A stretch of 19,893 nucleotides of DNA, taken from NCBI GenBank assembly GCA_964584935.1, contig CAZPBN010000029.1, positions 1 through 19,893 on the forward strand. The letters are read 5' to 3'. Each line of letters begins with the position of its first letter. Within the stretch, counting starts at the first letter, position 1. This DNA is from CAZPBN01 sp964584935 (GTDB taxonomy: Bacteria > Acidobacteriota > Aminicenantia > Aminicenantales > Aminicenantaceae). Below, piece after piece: positions 14,937 to 19,893 of the stretch. The notes beneath the pieces are model-generated. The model was not told the origin of the DNA, did not search any database, and worked only from the letters and a program-made list of their open reading frames with translations. A program made the translations under genes and the position numbers.

Positions 14937-15740
14937 TTAATAAGCATAAACAAATTTAATATGAAGACCATAATCCAAATGGTTTGCACTCAGCATAGAA
15001 TTGAATTCAGCATATATGCTGAATGAATCTGATATTTCATAAATGATTCCCAGGGAAGGAATGATGGCACTTTTTCCGGAAAAACTTCTTTCTTCATTTC
15101 CCTTTAAGTTTCCTATGGTCTCATCGATTGTGTATTTTCCCCATAACTTATGATATTGGACTTTAAAAAATGGGTATAAATTATTAATTCCCTTATAGGT
15201 TAACACAGGGCCAATTTTGTATCTTAACCATGAAGGTTTTCCTTCCAGGGTCCCGTCAACCGTCAAAGATTCAATTTCCCACTGGTTCTTGAATCCAATA
15301 AAATAGGAAAAGCTGCCTATAATTCCAAGATGAAAATCACTCATTTTAAATGCATCGGCTGAAATTTCACATCCAAGAACAATTCCTTTGGTAAAACCAA
15401 CATCTAATCGAACGGAAAAAGGCAGCCCTCTAAATGTTAGCAAGTCATAATTGGATAATGAGTATCCCACATAAGGAGTTAAAGACACTTTTTTAAATAA
15501 ATTGAATTCTGAACTGAGAGTGAACAAATAAGATTTCAGATTGGTGGTGTTATCTTCTGTATCCTGAACAATATAGGGTTCTTCATCCCACTCAATGAGG
15601 TAATTGAAATATTCAAAACCAAATCCGGGGGTTATCTTTATATTCTGGAGCAACCTCTCTTCTTGATCTTCAGAAAAGGCAGTCCCACAAAAAAGAAATA
15701 AGATAAACACCGGAAAAAACAAAAAAATAATCTTTTTCAT
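14937..15740 (-). CDS. Outer-membrane beta-barrel-like protein, unknown function
   Basis: A 267-residue protein with a signal peptide (MKKIIFLFFPVFILFLFCGTAFS, cleavage probably near residue 23). It continues with many alternating polar/aromatic strands, for example ITPGFGFEYFNYLIEW, VSLTPYVGYSLSNYDLL and YGLHIKFVYAY at the very end. Alternating strands and a C-terminal aromatic residue are what the BAM machinery recognises in outer-membrane barrels. I do not recognise a named family. A cysteine near the signal end lacks a proper lipobox, so lipidation is unlikely. ATG 15740 has GGAGG five bases upstream; a GTG at 15752 in frame is part of that region. It sits between bamD and the secreted protease with short gaps, suggesting shared expression. 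Confidence 0.75.
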   Translation of the reverse strand: MKKIIFLFFPVFILFLFCGTAFSEDQEERLLQNIKITPGFGFEYFNYLIEWDEEPYIVQDTEDNTTNLKSYLFTLSSEFNLFKKVSLTPYVGYSLSNYDLLTFRGLPFSVRLDVGFTKGIVLGCEISADAFKMSDFHLGIIGSFSYFIGFKNQWEIESLTVDGTLEGKPSWLRYKIGPVLTYKGINNLYPFFKVQYHKLWGKYTIDETIGNLKGNEERSFSGKSAIIPSLGIIYEISDSFSIYAEFNSMLSANHLDYGLHIKFVYAY

Positions 15741-15772
15741 AGAAACCTCCACCTATGATTTCCCAAATATTT

Positions 15773-16549
15773 TTATTTATTTTCTTCAATTTCATCCAAT
15801 ATTTTTTTAGCTTTTTTTGCATATTTCGAATTAGGATAATCAGAGATAGCCTTTCTAAAATAAGGAATGCTTTCATCGACTTTTTCCCATCGATAATAGG
15901 AGTCTCCCAATAAATAAAAAACTTCATCCATATTTGAATATTGGGGATACTTTGTCAAAATATCTTTCAATCGACTAACAGAGGCTTTATAGGCATCGAC
16001 CTTATAATAGTATTTTCCAATTCTAAAAATATGCTCAGCAAGGTATTCTTCACATTTCTCCATTTTTTCTTTAGCTAATTCTGCCTCATCACTGAGTGGA
16101 TATTCTGAAACCAGTTTCTGAAATTCTTCAAGGGCTTTTTTGGTGTTTGTTTGATCGCAACCAGGCTTTAGCATTCTTTCATAAAATGTCATAGCAATTT
16201 GATATTGCGCATAAGGAACTGATGGACTGGATGGATACAAAGAAATGAATTCTCTGTATTCCGATGTTGCCAATATCATACTTCCTGCTTCATTGGACTC
16301 AAAATAGGAATCCGCAATAGCTAATTTCGCTCTTTGAGCATAAAAGCTCTTGGGGAAGGTATCGATAAGCTGCCTCAAATAAAGTCGTCCCCTTTCTTCA
16401 TTTTTTTTAAGATATTTTGTTCCCAGGTTAAAAAATTTTTCATCATTCGTGGTTATTTCTGGAGAAAGCTCCGGTTCTTTCTTTTTACAATGAAAACTGA
16501 ATGCTAGTAATATGAAAACAAATATGATTATTATCGATCTTTTTATCAT
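15773..16549 (-). CDS. bamD: Outer-membrane assembly lipoprotein, BamD family
   Basis: A 258-residue TPR protein of the BamD (YfiO) family, which anchors on the inner face of the outer membrane and works with BamA in folding beta-barrel proteins. After a hydrophobic signal (MIKRSIIIIFVFILLAFSFHC) comes Cys21, the likely lipidated residue, though the residue before it is His, not the usual Gly/Ala/Ser. TPR units follow: LRQLIDTFPKSFYAQRA, YREFISLYPSSPSVPYAQYQIA, FQKLVSEYPLSDEA and two more near the end (ILTKYPQYSNMDEVFYLLG, FRKAISDYPNSKYAKKA). AAAGGA precedes the ATG. It is 24 bases after the epimerase. A generic TPR lipoprotein such as CpoB is the alternative, but the repeat spacing and the YAQYQIAMTFYERM segment favour BamD. 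Confidence 0.85.
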   Translation of the reverse strand: MIKRSIIIIFVFILLAFSFHCKKKEPELSPEITTNDEKFFNLGTKYLKKNEERGRLYLRQLIDTFPKSFYAQRAKLAIADSYFESNEAGSMILATSEYREFISLYPSSPSVPYAQYQIAMTFYERMLKPGCDQTNTKKALEEFQKLVSEYPLSDEAELAKEKMEKCEEYLAEHIFRIGKYYYKVDAYKASVSRLKDILTKYPQYSNMDEVFYLLGDSYYRWEKVDESIPYFRKAISDYPNSKYAKKAKKILDEIEENK

Positions 16550-16573
16550 TGTTCCATTCCTTTCATAAAAACA

Positions 16574-17530
16574 TTAATATGATGCTTGTGGGAAATAAAG
16601 CTTTTGTATCCATTCCCATTCTTTTTTGAGCCCTTCCTGAACTGTTATTTCAGGTGAATAATTTAAATCCTTTTCTGCTTTCTCTATATCGGCGTAAGTA
16701 TGTAGAACATCCCCTTTCTGTTTATTTTTTTGTACAATTTTTATTTTCTTTTGACAAATATCTTCCATCACGGGGAAAATATCTTCTAATTTCTGTCTGT
16801 TGCCTCCACCTATATTATAAATTTCTCCCTTTTTACTATTGTTCAAACAAGAAAAACAAGCCTCAACGATATCTGTAATGTAGGTGAAATCCCTTGTTTG
16901 TTTTCCATCTCCATAGAGATAAACCTCTTTATCTTCTAACATTGACTTGAAAAACTTATGAAAAGCCATATCCGGTCGTTGTCCAGGACCATAAACAGTA
17001 AAAAATCTTAGAGAAATACAAGGAACATCATAATTTTTGAAATAAAGAGAACAAAGGTTTTCTCCGGCGAGTTTGGTGACTCCATAGGGTGAAAAAGGGG
17101 ATAGAGGACTCTTTTCTGACATAGGTATTTCCGGACAATTCCCGTATACAGAAGAAGAAGAGGCATAAATAAGTCTATCCTGAGGATGTTGGACGGCTGC
17201 TTCTAAAATTTTCTGAGTTGCTTCAATATTGTTTTTTGTATATTCATAAAATTGGGATCCCCAGCTGCTTCTTACCCCAGCCTGAGCAGCAAGATGAAAA
17301 ACCCAGTTGGTTTCCCTTAAAATGCTGGAAAGGTCTATCACATTGAGGTCTTTTTCGTGAAATTGAAATTTTTCTTCTTGGAGCAAATCTTTGATATTTT
17401 TTTCTTTGATCCATTTTGGATAGAAATCATGGAAGGAATCGATTCCTTCCACATGATAACCTTCACCGAGGAGTCTTCGACACAGATGAGATCCAATAAA
17501 TCCCGCTGCTCCAGTGACTAAACACTTCAT
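16574..17530 (-). CDS. NAD-dependent sugar-nucleotide epimerase (extended SDR)
   Basis: A 318-residue extended short-chain dehydrogenase acting on nucleotide sugars. The NAD-binding motif GAAGFIG is at 7-13, the HLAAQAGVRSS segment at about 79-89, catalytic serines in ASSSSVYG (123-130), and YGVTK with Tyr149/Lys153. LRFFTVYGPGQRPDMA and GDGKQTRDFTYITDIV are typical of UDP-glucuronate 4-epimerases and GalE-like enzymes. RPDMAF after GPGQ favours the UDP-glucuronate/galacturonate 4-epimerase group, but substrate cannot be fixed. It would supply precursors for surface polysaccharide. It is located between the PASTA gene and bamD. The ATG lacks a strong ribosome-binding site. Confidence 0.9.
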   Translation of the reverse strand: MKCLVTGAAGFIGSHLCRRLLGEGYHVEGIDSFHDFYPKWIKEKNIKDLLQEEKFQFHEKDLNVIDLSSILRETNWVFHLAAQAGVRSSWGSQFYEYTKNNIEATQKILEAAVQHPQDRLIYASSSSVYGNCPEIPMSEKSPLSPFSPYGVTKLAGENLCSLYFKNYDVPCISLRFFTVYGPGQRPDMAFHKFFKSMLEDKEVYLYGDGKQTRDFTYITDIVEACFSCLNNSKKGEIYNIGGGNRQKLEDIFPVMEDICQKKIKIVQKNKQKGDVLHTYADIEKAEKDLNYSPEITVQEGLKKEWEWIQKLYFPQASY

Positions 17531-17588
17531 TTCAAACCAATTCTTTTTATTTTGCTCATTTTTATAAAAAATGATATCAATAAAATCA

Positions 17589-18305
17589 CTATTTGCTTAC
17601 TTCAAGAGTAATGAGATTTCTTTTTTGTACACAATATCCCTGATGGGGAGACTGCCTTATTATGATATTCTTCTCAAGTCCCTCATAATAGGAATAACGC
17701 AAATCACCGATTTTAAATCCCATTTTTTCTAATTCCTCCATAACAGGATTGGATCGCCTCCCAATCAAATCGGGCATAACATATCTTGGTTCGTATTCTC
17801 CCTGGCTAATCAAAAGACTTATCGCTGCGTTTTCAGGAACTTCTTTATACGGTTCTGGTAATTGAGTGATGACTTTCCCTGCTGCATATTTTTTTGTATG
17901 AATTTGAGCTATTGTTTTTCTTCTCAAAGCATTATCAGCAAGTATTTTATTTATATTCTGCAAATTTGTTCCAATCAAATTGGGGATTCTGATGCTTTCA
18001 CTTCCCGCACTCAGAATGACCTTGACGATACTATTTGCCTTTACAATCGATCCAGGAGGAGGTTCCTGATTTATAATTTTGTCCTGTTTCCATTTATTAT
18101 TATACTGAACTCCACTTTTGACAATAGAGAGTTTTCTTAAAATCAATTCATATCGGGCTTCTTCAAGTGACCTTCCAGTGAGATCAGGGACAGAAATTGT
18201 TTCTCCCTTTTGAACAATATAAAACGCGATGATGGCACCTAGAAAAAATGTATTAAGAATAATAAGAACGTAAAAAATGATCTTAAATGTTTTATTCTGT
18301 TTCAT
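17589..18305 (-). CDS. Membrane-anchored PASTA-domain protein
   Basis: A 238-residue protein with a short cytoplasmic N-terminus, one transmembrane helix (about 9-32) and three consecutive PASTA domains facing the periplasm. The domains start at about residue 38 (VPDLTGRSLEEARYELILRK), 106 (IPNLIGTNLQNINKILADN) and 177 (MPDLIGRRSNPVMEELEKMG). PASTA domains bind peptidoglycan fragments or act as spacers in penicillin-binding proteins and Ser/Thr kinases. Here no kinase or transpeptidase domain is attached, so a cell-wall sensor or scaffold role is inferred. Stand-alone PASTA proteins exist in several Gram-negative phyla. It is the first gene of the minus-strand run. No Shine-Dalgarno is obvious before the ATG. 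Confidence 0.88.
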   Translation of the reverse strand: MKQNKTFKIIFYVLIILNTFFLGAIIAFYIVQKGETISVPDLTGRSLEEARYELILRKLSIVKSGVQYNNKWKQDKIINQEPPPGSIVKANSIVKVILSAGSESIRIPNLIGTNLQNINKILADNALRRKTIAQIHTKKYAAGKVITQLPEPYKEVPENAAISLLISQGEYEPRYVMPDLIGRRSNPVMEELEKMGFKIGDLRYSYYEGLEKNIIIRQSPHQGYCVQKRNLITLEVSK

Positions 18306-18367
18306 AGTCAGTCAGCGTCAACTTTTATTTTGAGACCGGTTGAAGCTCGTCTTTAAATTTACCATAG

Positions 18368-18373
18368 ATTATA
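18368..18373 (-). promoter_or_regulatory. Possible -10 element for the PASTA gene run
   Basis: A perfect TATAAT on the minus strand lies about 63 bases before the PASTA ATG. I find no good -35 hexamer at 16-18 bases, so the call rests mainly on the -10 and on its place ahead of a run of genes on that strand. Confidence 0.35.
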
Positions 18374-18427
18374 AACCAAGTAAATAACCAAAAGGTTTCC
18401 TAAACAGTCTTTATTTAGGTCAATTGT

Positions 18428-18439
18428 GGGACCGGTCCC
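18428..18439. repeat. 12-bp palindrome GGGACCGGTCCC
   Basis: A perfect inverted repeat, with a related half (GAGACCGGTT) at 18331-18340, in the 468-base intergenic region. Palindromes of the GGGAC-N-GTCCC type recur between genes in many genomes and are often associated with RAYT transposases; such a link here is inferred. It has no T tract. Confidence 0.4.
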
Positions 18440-18445
18440 CAAAAC

Positions 18446-18535
18446 GACCAAACAGACTAAACAGACTAGATTGACTAAACAGACCAAATAGACTAAATTG
18501 ACTAAACAGACTAGATTGACTAGATTGACTAAAAT
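18446..18535. repeat. 9-bp tandem array, right copy (ten units)
   Basis: Exactly ten contiguous 9-base units of consensus GACTAAACA, with variants GACCAAACA, GACTAGATT, GACCAAATA and GACTAAATT, start every nine bases from 18446. The unit is the reverse complement of the left array at 69-129. Units contain stop codons, so it is not coding. It occupies the middle of the 468-base region between the divergent PASTA and threonine aldolase genes, which otherwise contains only the palindrome and promoters. Confidence 0.9.
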
Positions 18536-18583
18536 AGGGTAAATGGGTAAAGTGTCCCTGTTTTATTAACGCGAAAAACGCTA

Positions 18584-18612
18584 TTGCCCTCCTTTTTGAT
18601 TTTCATTATAAT
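18584..18612 (+). promoter_or_regulatory. Sigma-70-type promoter of the threonine aldolase gene
   Basis: TTGCCC (18584-18589) is followed after exactly 17 bases by TATAAT (18607-18612), four of six and six of six matches. Transcription near 18619 would leave a long leader of about 155 bases before the ATG. I see no recognisable riboswitch in it. Confidence 0.6.
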
Positions 18613-18773
18613 GAGTGTTTCATTAGGATTCATCAGTTTTCTCCAAAAACTCAGACAGGAGTGCTCAGTGTCGAAATGGATAAAGTAAGGAACAGAAGAA
18701 AATTATTCTCAGAGCAATAAAACAATTGATCAATAATGAATTGAAATAATTTTCATTTAAAAAGGATAAGATT

Positions 18774-19805
18774 ATGAAAGAATTTTCTGATTTTAGAAGT
18801 GATACAGTTACAAGACCAACGGAAAAAATGAGGGATGCTATGTTCAAGGCTGTGGTTGGAGATGATGTTTTAGGAGATGATCCAACCGTCAAGGAACTTG
18901 AATCCCTGGCAGCCGATATCACAGGAAAAGAAGCAGGTTTATTTGTCCCCTCCGGAACGATGGGGAATGCCATTGCCCTCAAAGTATGGACTCAGGAACT
19001 GGAGGAAGTCATTGTTGAATCGAGGTGTCATATTTATAATATGGAATCCACTCATATGACATTCATCTCCAGAGTAACCCCGCGTCCTGTTTTGTCAAAC
19101 AGAGGGGAAATGGACCCGGTTGTGGTTAAAAATTTTATCCGCAAGCCTTCTGTTCATATTCCTAGGACTTCTCTTCTTTGTATAGAGAATACTCATAACA
19201 ACTGGAGCGGGGCAGTCATATCGTTAGAAAATTTAAAAAGTTTGAAGGATTTGGCTGAGGAGCATAATCTGAAGATCCATTTGGATGGTGCCCGAATATT
19301 TAATGCAAGCCAAGCATCAGGAATCCCGGTAAAAAAATACGCTGAACTTGTGGATTCAATGATGTTTTGTCTTTCCAAAGGATTATCCGCTCCGGTCGGA
19401 TCCATGCTGGTAGGTTCACAAGAGTTCATTGATAAGGCAAGAAGGGTCAGGAAAGCCCTGGGAGGAGGGATGAGACAGGCAGGAGTGATTGCTTCAGCTG
19501 GAATTGTTTCTTTGACTGACATGATAGAACGGCTCAAAGAAGATCATACCAGAGCAAAGAAATTGGCAGTTGCTATTGCAAGTTTACCCGGAGTCAAACT
19601 GGATCCCGATATAATCAATACCAATATTCTGATATTTGATTTCGTACATCCTCAATATTCGGTAAAAGAATTTTTAAAAGAATTACAAAATAAAGGAATC
19701 CATGCCCTTCCCACGACGGGAGGAATTCGTTTCGTCACTCATAAGGATATCGATGATGAAGATGTTGATAAGGCTATATCCGCGTTCCGAGGAATACTCA
19801 AATAA
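18774..19805 (+). CDS. ltaE: Low-specificity L-threonine aldolase
   Basis: A 343-residue cytoplasmic PLP enzyme (fold type I) that splits L-threonine or L-allo-threonine into glycine and acetaldehyde. The start SDFRSDTVTRPTEKMRDAM is diagnostic for the family. GDDVLGDDPTVKELE, VPSGTMGNAIAL, IHLDGARIFNA (Asp171 and Arg174 hold the cofactor) and CLSKGLSAPVGS with Schiff-base Lys202 appear in the expected order. The usual E-x-S-H segment reads VESRCHIYNMESTHM, with His86 as the probable ring-stacking residue. AAGGAT lies upstream of the ATG at good spacing. This is the only complete plus-strand gene in the window and is divergent from the PASTA run. A weak GCCTA/TAGGC hairpin follows the stop at 19811-19822. 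Confidence 0.95.
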   Translation: MKEFSDFRSDTVTRPTEKMRDAMFKAVVGDDVLGDDPTVKELESLAADITGKEAGLFVPSGTMGNAIALKVWTQELEEVIVESRCHIYNMESTHMTFISRVTPRPVLSNRGEMDPVVVKNFIRKPSVHIPRTSLLCIENTHNNWSGAVISLENLKSLKDLAEEHNLKIHLDGARIFNASQASGIPVKKYAELVDSMMFCLSKGLSAPVGSMLVGSQEFIDKARRVRKALGGGMRQAGVIASAGIVSLTDMIERLKEDHTRAKKLAVAIASLPGVKLDPDIINTNILIFDFVHPQYSVKEFLKELQNKGIHALPTTGGIRFVTHKDIDDEDVDKAISAFRGILK

Positions 19806-19859
19806 GGATAAGCCTACTTAGGCCCAAATTTTGAAGTCAAACAGGAGTTTCAGAGATAA

Positions 19860-19893
19860 ATGCCGAGAAGAGCCGCAATATCCTATCATATCA
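19860..19893 (+). CDS. Start of a possible IS200/RAYT-like (Y1) transposase, cut by the window edge
   Basis: Only eleven codons are visible, reading MPRRAAISYHI, after an AGGAG motif at 19843-19847. Many Y1 transposases and REP-associated tyrosine transposases (RAYT) begin M-P-R-x-x-R-I/A and reach a conserved H-I/V-x-x-R-G-N within the first 25 residues. The visible start fits that pattern, including the YHI segment where the family has YHV or HHV. The fragment is too short for certainty, and the spacing of the ribosome-binding site is rather long (12 bases). REP-like palindromes elsewhere in the window fit the idea but do not prove it. Confidence 0.4.
   Translation, partial: MPRRAAISYHI

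Noticed and set aside
17531..17562. Ten-residue frame whose stop overlaps the epimerase ATG
   Set aside because: Too short to judge and without a ribosome-binding site; translational coupling is possible but not supported.
18446..18535. CRISPR array
   Set aside because: Units are 9 bases with no unique spacers, and no cas gene is present.
18661..18720. Short frame in the ltaE leader (GTG or ATG start, 14-19 residues)
   Set aside because: The ribosome-binding site is either adjacent to GTG or too far from ATG, and the peptide shows no attenuator-like codon bias such as runs of Thr or Gly codons.
1..19893. tRNA, rRNA, prophage, defence or biosynthetic gene cluster
   Set aside because: No tRNA-like cloverleaf with conserved arms, no rRNA segments and no such protein families were recognised on either strand.

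Overview
This window looks like chromosomal DNA of an uncultured, low-GC, Gram-negative bacterium. Gram-negative character comes from a BamD-type lipoprotein and a signal-peptide-bearing outer-membrane beta-barrel candidate. Coding sequence is AT-rich, nearly all genes lie on the minus strand with short gaps, and intergenic DNA is filled with short decaying tandem repeats. An uncultured phylum of the Aminicenantes kind is possible, but I cannot establish taxonomy from the sequence.

Layout, left to right. (1) 1-653 holds no intact gene. It contains a 9-bp tandem array, a ~290-bp insertion-sequence relic (two terminal inverted repeats around the fused first and last pieces of a transposase), 7-bp tandem arrays and paired hairpins of REP type. 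(2) 654-7790 is a minus-strand translation/RNA operon, in transcription order nusA, infB, ylxP (DUF503), rbfA, nrnA, truB, then a sodium-coupled NSS/SNF amino-acid transporter and an overlapping 36-residue single-helix protein that looks like its small subunit. A near-consensus promoter (TTGATA, 17 bp, TATAAT) sits upstream of nusA. The usual rimP upstream and ylxR/ylxQ between nusA and infB are missing here. (3) 7791-8193 is non-coding: the nusA promoter, a perfect hairpin, a second 9-bp array family and a 7-bp array remnant. (4) 8194-18305 is a second minus-strand run, in transcription order a PASTA membrane protein, a sugar-nucleotide epimerase, bamD, a beta-barrel candidate, a secreted subtilase, recN, miaB and hppA. 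recN, and less clearly hppA, have their own promoters. (5) 18306-18773 is a divergent intergenic region with an exact ten-unit 9-bp array and a 12-bp palindrome. (6) 18774-19805 is a plus-strand threonine aldolase. The right edge cuts what may be the first codons of an IS200/RAYT-like transposase.

How the genes fit together: the first operon covers transcription elongation, translation initiation, 30S maturation, nanoRNA turnover and tRNA modification. The second joins envelope functions with DNA repair, tRNA thiomethylation and a membrane pyrophosphatase whose signature residues predict a K+-dependent, probably Na+-pumping enzyme. If so, it could supply the gradient used by the NSS transporter. 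I see no defence system, prophage, CRISPR or biosynthetic cluster. The less ordinary content is the small transporter subunit, the internally deleted IS relic with its start-codon-masking hairpin, and the repeat/REP/RAYT theme in the gaps.
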